Of a DNA stretch of 64,000 nt, positions 1 to 9,383 are shown piece after piece. Under the pieces are notes generated by a model. That model was not told the origin of the DNA. It searched no databases and was given only the letters and a program-made list of their open reading frames with translations. The DNA is from Aurantiacibacter rhizosphaerae (GTDB taxonomy: Bacteria; Pseudomonadota; Alphaproteobacteria; Sphingomonadales; Sphingomonadaceae), in NCBI RefSeq assembly GCF_009807005.1, contig NZ_WUBR01000004.1:62001-126000 (forward strand), read 5' to 3'. The translations under genes and the position numbers were made by a program. Positions within the stretch are counted from its first letter, which is position 1, and each line of letters opens with the position of its first letter.

Positions 1-1256
1 AGCAGATCAACGATCTGAACGGCCACCAGTTGGGTGACCGTGTGTTGACCACGATAGCCCGCCGCATTGCCGATTCGCTGCCCAGGGAGGGCGTGATGGC
101 CCGCATCGGCGGAGACGAATTCGTCTGCGGCATTCCTTTTGAAAGCACGGCGCGTGACAAGGTGGACAATCTGGTCGCCAATATGATCCGCAGCACGTCT
201 GCCCCGATTGAATCCAATCACATGTCCGTGGAGGCCACAGTTTCCATCGGCATCGCAGAATCGGGCGGACAATATGCCCGTGGCGGCAATATGAATGCAG
301 AGGCGCTGATCCACCGCGCCGATATCGCCATGTATCACGCAAAGAAACGTGGCCGAAATCGCTACTACTGGTTCGAACCGCAGATGGAGGACGAACTGCG
401 GTTCCGCAACGAACTGGAAGCAGGCATTCGCCAGGGCATTCCTGCCGGTGAATTCGTGCCTTATTACGAACAGCAGATCGATCTTGCGACGGGCAAGCTT
501 TCGGGTTTCGAGATGCTGGCGCGCTGGGAAAGCCCGCGGTACGGCACCGTCAGCCCTGAAATTTTCATCCCCATCGCCGAAGAGATCGAACTGATCGGCG
601 AAATGTCCGAAATGCTGATCCGGCAGGCGCTGGAAGATGCGAAGGACTGGGATCCCAGCCTCACGCTTTCGGTGAATATCTCTCCCATCCAGCTGCGCGA
701 TCCTTGGTTTGCACAAAAACTGCTGCACCTGCTGGTGGAAAGTGGTTTTCCGCCCACGCGCATGGAAATAGAGATCACCGAAAGATGCCTGCATGAAAAC
801 ATGGGCGCGGTGCGATCGATCGTCACCAGCCTGAAGAACCAGGGCATTCACATCAGCCTGGATGATTTCGGCACCGGCCATTCCAGCCTGTCGCAATTGC
901 AATCCCTCCCATTCGATCGGCTGAAGATCGATCGCAGCTTCGTGTCCGAACTTGCCGGTGAGGGCGATGGGAAAGCCTTGGTGGAGGCGATCGTCTCCTT
1001 GGGCAAAGGCCTCTCGTTGCCGGTCACCGCCGAAGGGGTGGAGAACAGCGAAGTGCTGAACCAGTTGCAGGGCATGGGAGATATGACGGGGCAAGGCTAT
1101 CTGTACGGCAAGCCCGAAAACGCCGCCGCCACGCGCAGACGGCTGGCCGCGATCAACATGCTCAACAAGGATTTTCCCGCACCGCTTTCCGCCCCGCTTT
1201 CCGGCCCACTCTCGGACAAGGCCACTTTATCCTCGGATCGACGCCAGGCAGGCTGA
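1..1256 (+). CDS. GGDEF-EAL domain protein (diguanylate cyclase/phosphodiesterase), 5' end missing
   Basis: C-terminal part of a c-di-GMP turnover enzyme; the reading frame is open to the left edge, so the N-terminal sensor and start codon lie outside the window. The visible part begins inside the GGDEF domain (IND..GH..GD motif) and has an intact RIGGDEF signature at about nt 103-123. The RxxD inhibitory site normally just upstream reads REGV, so product inhibition is probably lost. The EAL domain follows: the signature is EML instead of EAL, but the metal and catalytic motifs NISP, ITE, DDFGTG, KIDRSF, EGVE and QGYLYG are all present. Both activities are therefore possible, with phosphodiesterase most likely. 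The C-terminus ends in a short PLSAPLSGPLS repeat. dapF follows 52 bp later on the same strand. Confidence 0.9.
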   Translation, partial: QINDLNGHQLGDRVLTTIARRIADSLPREGVMARIGGDEFVCGIPFESTARDKVDNLVANMIRSTSAPIESNHMSVEATVSIGIAESGGQYARGGNMNAEALIHRADIAMYHAKKRGRNRYYWFEPQMEDELRFRNELEAGIRQGIPAGEFVPYYEQQIDLATGKLSGFEMLARWESPRYGTVSPEIFIPIAEEIELIGEMSEMLIRQALEDAKDWDPSLTLSVNISPIQLRDPWFAQKLLHLLVESGFPPTRMEIEITERCLHENMGAVRSIVTSLKNQGIHISLDDFGTGHSSLSQLQSLPFDRLKIDRSFVSELAGEGDGKALVEAIVSLGKGLSLPVTAEGVENSEVLNQLQGMGDMTGQGYLYGKPENAAATRRRLAAINMLNKDFPAPLSAPLSGPLSDKATLSSDRRQAG

Positions 1257-1308
1257 TCCCCTTCCTCGCACCATTGCGAACTGGGACAACCCGCCCTAGG
1301 TGGCGCTG

Positions 1309-2118
1309 ATGCGTATTGCTTTCACCAAGATGCACGGTCTCGGCAACGATTTCGTCGTGCTCGACACGCGCGAAAATGCCATGCCTGCCATGGGCGCCGA
1401 CACGGTGCGCGCACTGGCCGATCGCACGCGTGGCATCGGTTGCGATCAGTTGATCGTGCTGGAGAATGATGCGCAGGCCACCGTGCGCATGCGCATCTAC
1501 AATGCCGATGGAGGCGAAGTGGAGGCTTGCGGCAATGCCGCGCGCGCCATTGGCCTGCTGCTGAAAGAACGCGCCACCATCGCCACCGCAGGCGGCCTGA
1601 TCGCCACCCAGCCCGATGCAAAGGGCATCGCTGTCGATATGGGAGAGCCTCGCTTCGATTGGGACGCCATTCCCCTCGCCTACCCGATGGATACCGCAGC
1701 CATGCCCGTGGGCTGGGATGTGCTGGAGCGGCCACTGGCGGTGAACGTGGGCAATCCGCATGTGATATTCTTCGTGGACGATGCCGATGCCGTGCCGCTG
1801 GAAACGCTGGGCGCGCAGATCGAAACCGATCCTCTGTTTCCCGATCGGATCAATGTAAATGTCGCCAGCGTAGCTGACCGTCAAACGCTTCACCTGCGCG
1901 TGTGGGAACGCGGCGTCGGCCTGACCAGAGCCTGCGGCACCGGTGCCTGCGCAACGGCGGTTGCTGCCATGCGGAGCGGGCTGACAGAGCGCGAGGTGAC
2001 CGTACATCTGCCCGGCGGCCCGCTTTTCATCACCTGGGGTGAAGACAACCGCATCACCATGACAGGCCCCGCGACAGAGGCATTTCGCGGAAGTTTCGAT
2101 TGGGGCGATTACGCGTGA
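1309..2118 (+). CDS. dapF: Diaminopimelate epimerase DapF
   Basis: Cytoplasmic PLP-independent racemase that converts LL- to meso-diaminopimelate for lysine and peptidoglycan synthesis. The protein is 269 aa, normal for the family. The N-terminus FTKMHGLGNDF is the family signature. The two catalytic cysteines are visible as C74 in EACGNAARA and C209 in RACGTGA. The first motif is looser than the usual CGNGxRC, but the Cys is kept. An in-frame GTG lies 9 nt upstream; the ATG is preferred because AGGTGG sits 5 nt before it and it gives the canonical N-terminus. The stop overlaps the GTG start of the next gene, so the two are probably translationally coupled. Confidence 0.95.
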   Translation: MRIAFTKMHGLGNDFVVLDTRENAMPAMGADTVRALADRTRGIGCDQLIVLENDAQATVRMRIYNADGGEVEACGNAARAIGLLLKERATIATAGGLIATQPDAKGIAVDMGEPRFDWDAIPLAYPMDTAAMPVGWDVLERPLAVNVGNPHVIFFVDDADAVPLETLGAQIETDPLFPDRINVNVASVADRQTLHLRVWERGVGLTRACGTGACATAVAAMRSGLTEREVTVHLPGGPLFITWGEDNRITMTGPATEAFRGSFDWGDYA

Positions 2119-3305
2119 GCCAGACTGACGTCGTGACGCCAGAAGTAATCTCGCTAGGCTGCCGCCTGAATATCGCCGAGAGTGAGCGTATCCGCAACCT
2201 GATCGCCGCCGAGGGTGACGTCGTGGTGGTGAACAGCTGTGCCGTGACGACAGAGGCGGTGCGTCAGACGCGCCAGGCCATCCGCCGCGCCCGCCGCGCA
2301 AGGCCGGATGCGCGATTGCTAGTCACCGGATGCGCCGCGGATATAGAGCGGGATCAGCTTGCCGCCATGCCCGAAGTGGATGGGCTGGTGCCGAACACGC
2401 AGAAACTGGATGCTCGCGCGTGGAATGTGGGCGAGACTGCACAGCCCGCCCCCATCAGCCACACCCGCGCCTTCATCGCCGTGCAAAACGGCTGCGATCA
2501 TGCCTGCACCTTCTGCGTAATCCCACAAGGCCGCGGGCCAAGCCGTTCGCTAAGCGTGCCGCAGGTTCTGCACGAGGTTGAGCGTCATCTCGATAAGGGC
2601 GCACCCGAAATCGTGCTGACGGGGGTGGATGTCACCAGCTGGGGGCATGACCTGCCCGGAAAACCGCCGCTGGGCGATCTGGTGCTGGCCATCCTCGATG
2701 AATTTCCGCAATTGCAGCGGCTGCGCATGTCTTCGCTGGACGGGGCGGAAATCGATCCGCTGCTGTTCGAACTGTTCGCGGGCGAGGCACGGATAATGCC
2801 GCACCTGCACCTGTCGATGCAGCACGGGGCAGACCTGATCCTGAAACGCATGAAGCGCCGCCATCTGCGCCGCGATGCAGTGGACCTTGTGCAGCGGCTG
2901 AAAGCGCGACGTCCCGATCTCACCGTCGGAGCAGACCTGATCGCCGGTTTCCCGACGGAGAGCGAGGCGCATCATGCCGACAATTGCTCCATCATCGCAG
3001 AGCTTCCCATCGTGCACGGCCATATCTTTCCCTACTCGCCCCGCCCCAACACGCCCGCAGCGCGCATGCCGCAGCTGGACAAGGCCGTTATCAAGGCCCG
3101 CGCCGCCCAATTGCGCAGCGCCGTGGCGAAGGTGCGTGCCGCATGGCTGGATAGTCTTGTGGGCCAAACGCAGCGCGTGCTTACGGAAAGCGACGGAACG
3201 GGCTATGCCGAAAACTTCGCACGGGTGGCCCTGCCCAATGGCACGGCAAGAGGGACGATCCTTTCCGTCACCCCGCAATCACATGAGGAAGGCCTGCTAA
3301 AGTGA
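2115..3305 (+). CDS. mtaB: tRNA (N6-threonylcarbamoyladenosine(37)-C2)-methylthiotransferase MtaB
   Basis: Radical-SAM methylthiotransferase that thiomethylates t6A37 of ANN-decoding tRNAs. The first cluster ligands are C16 (SLGCRLN), C42 (NSCAVT) and C73 (TGCAAD). The radical-SAM cluster is the CxxxCxxC at C127, C131 and C134 (CDHACTFC). The CRLN and CAVT forms of the N-terminal motifs point to MtaB rather than MiaB. Translation starts at GTG 2115, overlapping the dapF stop (GTGA); an upstream in-frame TTG would run further into dapF. Length is 396 aa. The stop overlaps the GTG start of ftsY in the same way. Confidence 0.93.
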   Translation: MSQTDVVTPEVISLGCRLNIAESERIRNLIAAEGDVVVVNSCAVTTEAVRQTRQAIRRARRARPDARLLVTGCAADIERDQLAAMPEVDGLVPNTQKLDARAWNVGETAQPAPISHTRAFIAVQNGCDHACTFCVIPQGRGPSRSLSVPQVLHEVERHLDKGAPEIVLTGVDVTSWGHDLPGKPPLGDLVLAILDEFPQLQRLRMSSLDGAEIDPLLFELFAGEARIMPHLHLSMQHGADLILKRMKRRHLRRDAVDLVQRLKARRPDLTVGADLIAGFPTESEAHHADNCSIIAELPIVHGHIFPYSPRPNTPAARMPQLDKAVIKARAAQLRSAVAKVRAAWLDSLVGQTQRVLTESDGTGYAENFARVALPNGTARGTILSVTPQSHEEGLLK

Positions 3306-4225
3306 GCGAAACCAGCTGGTCTGAAAAACTGTTCGGAGGTTTTCGCAAAACCTCGGATCGTCTGTCCGAAAACCTGACGGGCGTTGTCGGCACGGCAAAG
3401 CTGGACGATGCCACGCTGGACGATGTCGAAGATGCGCTGATCATGACGGATCTTGGCCCCAGCGCTGCGGCTCGCATTCGTGCAAAGCTGGCAGAGAAGC
3501 GCTTCGGCCTCTCCATCACGGAGCGTGAGCTGAAGGAAGCGGTGGCCGAAGAAATCGCCGCCATCCTGCGCCCCGTGGCCGTGCCGCTGGAAGTCACCGC
3601 ATTTCCGCGCCCGCAAGTGATCCTGGTGATCGGCGTGAACGGCAGCGGCAAGACCACCACGATCGCCAAGCTGGGCCATTGGCTGCAGGAAGACGATTAC
3701 GAAGTGATGCTGGCCGCAGGCGACACCTTCCGCGCGGCCGCGATCGGTCAGCTGAAAGTGTGGGCAGAACGGATCGGCGCGCCAATCGTGACGGGCCCGG
3801 AAGGCGGCGATCCTGCCAGCATCGTGTTCGACGCGGTGAAGAAGGCCACCGATATCGGCACCGATGCGCTGATCGTGGACACCGCGGGCCGATTGCAGAA
3901 CAAGCGCGAATTGATGGATGAACTGGCCAAGATCCGAAAGGTGCTGGGCCGCTTGAATCCAGAGGCCCCGCATGACGTGATCCTGGTGCTGGATGCCACC
4001 AATGGGCAGAACGCCTTGGGCCAGATCGAGATTTTCAAGGAGGTGGCAGGCGTCACCGGCCTTATCATGACGAAGCTGGACGGTACGGCGCGCGGCGGCG
4101 TGCTGGTGGCAGCGGCAGAACAATATGGACTGCCAATCCATGCCATCGGCGTGGGCGAAACGCTGGACGATCTGCGCCCCTTCGATCCAGACCTTGTGGC
4201 GCGCGTAATCGCCGGAGTTGCCTGA
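3302..4225 (+). CDS. ftsY: Signal recognition particle receptor FtsY
   Basis: SRP-receptor GTPase that docks SRP-ribosome complexes at the inner membrane. The 307-aa protein is an NG domain with almost no acidic A domain, which is usual for alphaproteobacteria. Visible G motifs are the P-loop GVNGSGKT (111-118), DTFRAAA after it, DTAGR (193-197), and TKLDGTARGG near the C-terminus. The start is GTG 3302, overlapping the mtaB stop; the stop overlaps the next ATG (TGATG). The RNA partner of this pathway, SRP RNA, is also in the window at about 45.66 kb. Confidence 0.96.
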   Translation: MSETSWSEKLFGGFRKTSDRLSENLTGVVGTAKLDDATLDDVEDALIMTDLGPSAAARIRAKLAEKRFGLSITERELKEAVAEEIAAILRPVAVPLEVTAFPRPQVILVIGVNGSGKTTTIAKLGHWLQEDDYEVMLAAGDTFRAAAIGQLKVWAERIGAPIVTGPEGGDPASIVFDAVKKATDIGTDALIVDTAGRLQNKRELMDELAKIRKVLGRLNPEAPHDVILVLDATNGQNALGQIEIFKEVAGVTGLIMTKLDGTARGGVLVAAAEQYGLPIHAIGVGETLDDLRPFDPDLVARVIAGVA

Positions 4226-4896
4226 TGACCACCGAAGCCCCCAAGCAAGCGACCACCAGCAGCAAGCCCAAATCAGGCTGGCTGAATGTCGCCGTGGATT
4301 ACGGCCCGCTGCTCGTCTTCTTCCTGGTGTACAAATATTATTCTCCGGCAAACGCTGGAGAGGACACGGGCGGCGAGATCTTCGCTGTGATCCGGGGCAC
4401 CGGCGCCTTCATCATCGCAGCCATCGCCGCGCTGGCCATCAGCAAGTGGCGCCTCGGCAAAATCAGCCCGATGCTGTGGCTGTCGACGGCGATGATCGTG
4501 GGTTTCGGCGCGCTGACCATCTATTTCCAGGATGAACGTTTCATCCAGTGGAAGCCGACGCTGGTCTATGAGCTTTTCAGCATCGTCCTGCTGATCGGAT
4601 ATGCCAAGGGCAAATCCATGCTGAAAATCCTGCTGGAAGCTGCATTTGAAGGGCTTTCCGATGAAGGCTGGCTGAAACTCTCGCGCAACTGGGGCATTTT
4701 CTTCCAGGTGCTGGCCGTGCTCAACCTCGTGCTGGCCTATGCCGTCAGCTTTGAGACATGGCTGGCGGCAAAGCTCTGGCTGTTCCTGCCTTTGACCTTC
4801 GTCTTCACCTTCACGCAGGTGCCCATGCTGCTGCGGCACGGGCTGAGCGTGGATGACAAGGACGAGGTGGTGAAAGATCCGCCGCGCACGGAATAG
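4225..4896 (+). CDS. yciB: YciB/IspZ-family inner membrane protein (septation protein A)
   Basis: Polytopic inner-membrane protein of the YciB (intracellular septation protein A) family, linked in enterobacteria to envelope synthesis and division. The 223-aa sequence has about five or six hydrophobic segments, including one beginning PLLVFFLVYKYY. The family fragment WKPTLVYELF is visible, followed by a typical pattern of hydrophobic helices and a charged C-terminal tail. The ATG overlaps the ftsY stop, so it is the last gene of the dapF-mtaB-ftsY-yciB run. Its stop codon lies in a short hairpin shared with the convergent permease gene. Confidence 0.85.
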   Translation: MTTEAPKQATTSSKPKSGWLNVAVDYGPLLVFFLVYKYYSPANAGEDTGGEIFAVIRGTGAFIIAAIAALAISKWRLGKISPMLWLSTAMIVGFGALTIYFQDERFIQWKPTLVYELFSIVLLIGYAKGKSMLKILLEAAFEGLSDEGWLKLSRNWGIFFQVLAVLNLVLAYAVSFETWLAAKLWLFLPLTFVFTFTQVPMLLRHGLSVDDKDEVVKDPPRTE

Positions 4897-4909
4897 CCGG
4901 TCAGGCTAT
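4893..4909. terminator. Short convergent hairpin between yciB and permease
   Basis: ATAGCC (4893-4898), spacer of 5, GGCTAT (4904-4909). The TAG of yciB and the TGA of the convergent permease both fall inside the structure. The stem is only 6 bp with no T-tract, so its role in termination is uncertain. Confidence 0.35.
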
Positions 4910-6196
4910 CCCCTCTGCCGGCACGCGCACGGCAGAGCGCCTGCAGTACCAGCGCAACGCGAGGCCGATGGCCAAGAGGGCAAATACCCACAGCCCGACC
5001 TCAAGGCCCGATCCGTAGATCGCCAGTCCGGTGAAGGCGATGCCGATCGCCATGACCGGCCAACGGGCAACTGTCCTGTTCTCCTTTATCGCCGCGACAA
5101 TCGCGAGAAAATAGAAGACAAGAATGCCCCCCGTGGTCAAAAGCGCGAGAAAGGTGAACATCGCCGATAGCCCGCGCGAGGTGTTGCCGATGATGAAGAG
5201 CGCCACGATCACGCTTTGCACGATCACGCCCCAGTAACGCACGCCATCCCTGCTGGTGCGGGCGAAAAGCTGCGGCATCTCGTTGCGCAAGGCCATTGAA
5301 TATGTGCAGTCCGCGCCGATCAGCACCAGGCCATTGGCGCAGCCCGTCACGCTGACGAGGATGCACAGAGCCACCAGTCCGCCCGCAACCGGGCCAAGCA
5401 CGGTGGCCAGCGCATCGGAGACGGGCGAGGTTGAGCTGGCAATATCCTGCCAGGGTATCAACAGCATCAAGCCCAGGCTCACCAGCAGATAAAGCACCAG
5501 CACCAGCGATGTCCCCCCGATCAGCGCGATGGGAATGTTCCGTTCTGGATTGCGGATCTTGTTGACCGGTACACTGGCTGTCTCAAATCCCAGAAAGGCG
5601 AACAACGTCAGCGCCACAGCACCGGAAATTCCGTCAATCTCTACAGGTGCAGGTGCCATTGGCTGCACCGGCTTCGATCCCAGCATGAACCACGTCAGCG
5701 CGCCTATCACCAACAGCAGCGGAATGATCTTGATCGCCACGGACAGCACCTGCATCCGGCCGGCGGAACGCGTGCCGATGAGGTTGATTGCGGTGATGAG
5801 GCCGAGCAGGATGAAGGCCATCACCACGCCAGAACTGGTCGAAGGCTCCTCAAACAGGAAGTCTGCCAGGATTGAACCGCCTGCGATCACCAGTGCGGCG
5901 ATGGAGGCAAAGCCCGCCGCCCAGTAGGAAAACATGGCAAGGAACCCGGGCACTTCGCCCGTGATCCTTTCGATATTATGCTGGATGCCCTCACCCGTGC
6001 CATCCATTAGGAAACGGAAAGTGATTGCAAGGCACAGCGCGCCCAGGCCACTGATCAACCAGCCTATCACCATGTTCCAGCCCAGCGGGGCCAAGGCCGA
6101 TGGCTGGAAATAGATACCACTGCCGATCATCGTGCCGATGACAAGCGATATGCTCATCATCAGCCCAAGCGGCCTTTGCGCTTTGCCTGTTTCCAT
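4901..6196 (-). CDS. APC-superfamily amino acid permease
   Basis: Inner-membrane secondary transporter of 431 aa with about 12 hydrophobic segments. The N-terminal helix carries the APC substrate-backbone signature GTMIGSGIY, as in AdiC-like and other amino-acid antiporters and symporters. FLGFETASVPVNKIRNPERN resembles the loop after helix 6 of the family. The substrate cannot be told from sequence. A GGGGGG tract lies about 5 nt before the ATG. It follows kup at 70 bp on the same strand and converges with yciB. Confidence 0.85.
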   Translation of the reverse strand: METGKAQRPLGLMMSISLVIGTMIGSGIYFQPSALAPLGWNMVIGWLISGLGALCLAITFRFLMDGTGEGIQHNIERITGEVPGFLAMFSYWAAGFASIAALVIAGGSILADFLFEEPSTSSGVVMAFILLGLITAINLIGTRSAGRMQVLSVAIKIIPLLLVIGALTWFMLGSKPVQPMAPAPVEIDGISGAVALTLFAFLGFETASVPVNKIRNPERNIPIALIGGTSLVLVLYLLVSLGLMLLIPWQDIASSTSPVSDALATVLGPVAGGLVALCILVSVTGCANGLVLIGADCTYSMALRNEMPQLFARTSRDGVRYWGVIVQSVIVALFIIGNTSRGLSAMFTFLALLTTGGILVFYFLAIVAAIKENRTVARWPVMAIGIAFTGLAIYGSGLEVGLWVFALLAIGLALRWYCRRSAVRVPAEGIA

Positions 6197-6266
6197 CGAT
6201 GCCCCCCATGCCGGGCGTTGGAAAACGCACCGGACGCAGGGAGGCTATGTTAACGAGAGGCTTCGG

Positions 6267-8159
6267 TCAAATCTCGACCTGGCTGCCCAGCTCAACCACG
6301 CGGTTTGTGGGCAGGCGGAAAAATTCCATCGGCGTGGCCGCGTTGCGCATCATCCATGCAAACAGCTTCTCTCTCCAAACCAACATACCGGGATTTTCCG
6401 CTGTCAGCAGTGTTTGGCGGCTGAGGAAGAAGCTGGTCTTCATCATATCGAAGGGTCCGCCGCACATCTCGTGCCGCTGTAACGCGGCGGGAACATCGGT
6501 TTCCTGCATGAAGCCATAGTTCAGAACCACGCGGAAGAAACCGTCGCCCAGCTCCTCTATATGGCATCGCTCATCTTCGCCGACGTAAGGCACGTCCGCG
6601 ATGTTGACGGTCAGCACGACGACGCGTTCATGCAGCACCTTGTTGTGCTTGATATTGTGCAGCAGCGCGGACGGGGTGCCCTTGCTGCCGGAATTCATGA
6701 AGATCGCCGTACCCGGCACGCGCGCCGTGCTGCCGCGGGCGGACTTGGCAAAGATATCCAGCGGCAGCCCGGCCTCCGTCATGCGTTGGCGCATCAACTG
6801 GCGGCCCTTGGCCCACGTGGTCAGCAAGGTGAAGGCAATGGCCCCCACCAGCAGCGGGAACCAGCCACCATCGGGCACCTTGGTCAAGTTCGCGGCGAAG
6901 TAGGCACCGTCAACGATCAGGAACAGCAGCACCACGGGTATCGCGATCCATTTCTTCCATTTCCACACGCCGATGAACAGCACGCCCATCAACAGCGTAT
7001 CGATCGTCACCGCACCCGTCACCGCGATGCCATATGCGCTGGCGAGATTGGAAGAGTTCTGGAACGTCAAAACCAGCAGGATCACGGCGCACATCAGCGC
7101 CCAGTTGATCACCGGAATGTAGATCTGGCCGGAATGCTCGTCACTCGTATGGCGGATCGAAAGGCGCGGAATGAAGCCCAGCTGGATGGCCTGGTGGGTG
7201 ATGGAAAACGCGCCCGAAATCACTGCCTGGCTGGCGATGAAGGTGGCACAGGTTGCCAGGATAACCAGCGGGAGGCGATATGCCTCCGGCGCCAGGAAGA
7301 AGAACGGGTTCAGAATAGCCTCCTCCGCCGCCGCATCGGGCAGGCCGATGATCATCGCACCCTGCCCAAAATAATTGAGCAGCAGGCACGGCATGACAAA
7401 GCCGAACCACGAAAGCTTCATCGGGCCGCGGCCGAAATGGCCCATATCCGAATACAGCGCCTCTGCACCCGTAACGGCCAGCACGACTGAGCCGAGCGCG
7501 AGGAAGGCAAACCACTTGTCGGTGATGAAGAACTGTATCGCGTAATACGGGTTCAGGGCGGCCAGAATTTCCGGTGACCCGAAGATCTGCACAATGCCGA
7601 GAACCGCGATGGTGGTGAAATAGATGATCATCACCGGCGCAAACAGCGCCCCCACCTTTTCCGTCCCGCGTTTTTGCAGGACGAACAGCCCCACCAGCAG
7701 CACCAGCGCGATGGGTATCACGAATTGATCGAGGCGATGATCCACCACGGTCAAACCCTCCACAGAGGAGAGCACCGAAATCGCAGGCGTAATCATCGAG
7801 TCGCCATAAAACAGCGCAGTGGCGAACACGCCCAGAAGCACGACCAGCCAGCTGTAACTGGATTTGCCGACGCTGCGGGAAAGCAGCGCCACCAGGGCCA
7901 GGCTGCCGCCCTGCCCGTTGTTATCGGCGCGCATCAGGATGGTGACGTACTGGATCGCCACGACCAGCGTCATCGACCAGAAAATCAGGCTGACCACGCC
8001 GAATATGTGCAGATCGTCAATCGGCAGATCATGCGCCCCGCGAAAGGTTTCGCGGAAAGCGTAAAGTGGAGATGTACCAATATCGCCGAAAACGATGCCG
8101 ATTGCACCGGCGGCGAGTTTCAGCTTGGCAGTATCCCGGTCTTGTCCGGTGGCGCTCAT
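6267..8159 (-). CDS. kup: Kup-type potassium transporter
   Basis: Low-affinity K+ uptake protein of the KUP/HAK/KT family (K+:H+ symport), 630 aa, matching the usual length. The N-terminus contains the hallmark [14 protein letters not shown], followed by about 12 hydrophobic helices; [17 protein letters not shown] is another family motif. The C-terminal third is a soluble domain. An in-frame TTG lies 12 nt upstream, but the ATG giving MSATGQD is preferred. The gene lies 91 bp after ccmI on the same strand, with no functional link to cytochrome maturation evident. Confidence 0.94.
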   Translation of the reverse strand: MSATGQDRDTAKLKLAAGAIGIVFGDIGTSPLYAFRETFRGAHDLPIDDLHIFGVVSLIFWSMTLVVAIQYVTILMRADNNGQGGSLALVALLSRSVGKSSYSWLVVLLGVFATALFYGDSMITPAISVLSSVEGLTVVDHRLDQFVIPIALVLLVGLFVLQKRGTEKVGALFAPVMIIYFTTIAVLGIVQIFGSPEILAALNPYYAIQFFITDKWFAFLALGSVVLAVTGAEALYSDMGHFGRGPMKLSWFGFVMPCLLLNYFGQGAMIIGLPDAAAEEAILNPFFFLAPEAYRLPLVILATCATFIASQAVISGAFSITHQAIQLGFIPRLSIRHTSDEHSGQIYIPVINWALMCAVILLVLTFQNSSNLASAYGIAVTGAVTIDTLLMGVLFIGVWKWKKWIAIPVVLLFLIVDGAYFAANLTKVPDGGWFPLLVGAIAFTLLTTWAKGRQLMRQRMTEAGLPLDIFAKSARGSTARVPGTAIFMNSGSKGTPSALLHNIKHNKVLHERVVVLTVNIADVPYVGEDERCHIEELGDGFFRVVLNYGFMQETDVPAALQRHEMCGGPFDMMKTSFFLSRQTLLTAENPGMLVWREKLFAWMMRNAATPMEFFRLPTNRVVELGSQVEI

Positions 8160-8250
8160 CTGATTTTTCAACCCATCCGACCAATGGTGTACGGCAAAGC
8201 GGGCGCGTTAGCAGCAGTGCGGGCAGGCTGCAACATGATGCAGCGCAGCA

Positions 8251-8949
8251 TTATTGCGCGTCTTGTGGCGGAACAGAAACTTGTTCCGGCGCGGCGGGTG
8301 CAGGAATGGGTTGCTGCCCTGCCTGCAATGCCACCAGCAGCGAATCGAGTCGGGCAAGGCGGTTCTCCAGCCCTTCGCGCCCCTCCGCATCCTCTGCACC
8401 GTTCTGCAATGTCTCCAGCCACACCTGCCGCGCCTCCAGCAGCCGCCCTTGCCGCACCAGCGATACGCCCAGGAAATAGCCCGGGGCAAGATTGGCAGGC
8501 TTCAGGTTCGATGCCTGCTGAAAGGCGTAAACCGACGCAGGCGTCAGGGCTCCATCGGCATGCTCCGCCAACGCGATACCTTGCGCCAGCCAGGCCTCGA
8601 AATCCTTGGGATCTGCGCGGGTTATACCGGCCAGCATCTGCGCCGCTTCTGCATAACGACCGCGCCGCGCCCAGGCATCGGCGGTAATCAGGATGTTGCT
8701 GCCGGACTTGTCCGCCTGGCTGACAAATTCCTGCCGGGCATCAACCACGTTGATTTCCTGCGATTGCGCCGTGTTTGATGCCGACGTGGGGGAGGATGGC
8801 ATATCGGGGCTGGCCTGCAGGGCATATCCTGCCAGCCCAAACCCCAGCGCGGCGGCAAGGCTGGTCCACAATCCGCGCGCAAGGCCAAAGCCAAAGGCTG
8901 CGATGGCAAAGGCGATCAGCGCCAGAACGATAACGGCAATCCACGTCAT
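8251..8949 (-). CDS. ccmI: CcmI/CycH-like TPR protein of cytochrome c maturation
   Basis: Probable apocytochrome c chaperone of the System I haem-ligation complex. It is 232 aa with two hydrophobic N-terminal segments (about 3-25 and 28-46), then a periplasmic region with TPR-like helices (AWARRGRYAEAAQML, AWLAQGIALAEH, LGVSLVRQGRLLEARQVW). It is shorter than classical CcmI. The assignment rests on the TPR architecture and on its place as the last gene of the ccm run; its ATG overlaps the ccmH stop (ATGA). The C-terminal tail is rich in Gln, Pro and Ala. Confidence 0.78.
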   Translation of the reverse strand: MTWIAVIVLALIAFAIAAFGFGLARGLWTSLAAALGFGLAGYALQASPDMPSSPTSASNTAQSQEINVVDARQEFVSQADKSGSNILITADAWARRGRYAEAAQMLAGITRADPKDFEAWLAQGIALAEHADGALTPASVYAFQQASNLKPANLAPGYFLGVSLVRQGRLLEARQVWLETLQNGAEDAEGREGLENRLARLDSLLVALQAGQQPIPAPAAPEQVSVPPQDAQ

Positions 8950-9383
8950 GCGGCATCATCCACGGCATCATCGCCCTTGCGCCTGCCAATGCGCCGCATC
9001 AGCACCGTTCCTGCCAGCACCAGCAGCACGATGGGCAAGACGAACAGCGGCCACGTGGTGGCGCTCACCTGCGGTTCGTAGCTAACGTAATCGCCATAGC
9101 GGGAAATCAGCCATTCGCGCACCTGGTCCGGGCTTTCACCCGCCGCGATGCGCGTACGCACCTGGTGGCGCATATCGCCTGCCATGGGGGCGTCACTGTC
9201 CGCGATGGACTGGCTCTGGCATTTCAGACAGCGCAACGTGTGCATCAGCTCTCGCGCCTGTTCTTCCAGCGCGGGATCGTCCAGCTGGGTATAGGCGTAG
9301 GGCGCGGGCGGCATGCGATCCTGCGCGGAGACAGGTTGGATGAACGCCAGCGCTGCCAGCATGGGTATCAGCCAGCGAATCAT
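8946..9383 (-). CDS. ccmH: Cytochrome c maturation protein CcmH
   Basis: Membrane-anchored thiol oxidoreductase that keeps apocytochrome CxxCH cysteines reduced before haem attachment. The 145-aa protein has an N-terminal signal sequence (about residues 1-20). The family-defining LRCLKCQ motif is at C52/C55, and a C-terminal transmembrane segment lies near 105-128. The ATG overlaps the ccmG stop and the stop overlaps the ccmI start, both as ATGA. It is the short CcmH (CcmL) type, not the fused CcmH-CcmI form. Confidence 0.94.
   Translation of the reverse strand: MIRWLIPMLAALAFIQPVSAQDRMPPAPYAYTQLDDPALEEQARELMHTLRCLKCQSQSIADSDAPMAGDMRHQVRTRIAAGESPDQVREWLISRYGDYVSYEPQVSATTWPLFVLPIVLLVLAGTVLMRRIGRRKGDDAVDDAA

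Noticed and set aside
1162-2301. 379-codon minus-strand frame opposite dapF
   Set aside because: Antisense to dapF and the start of mtaB; low-complexity Gly/Arg/His composition.
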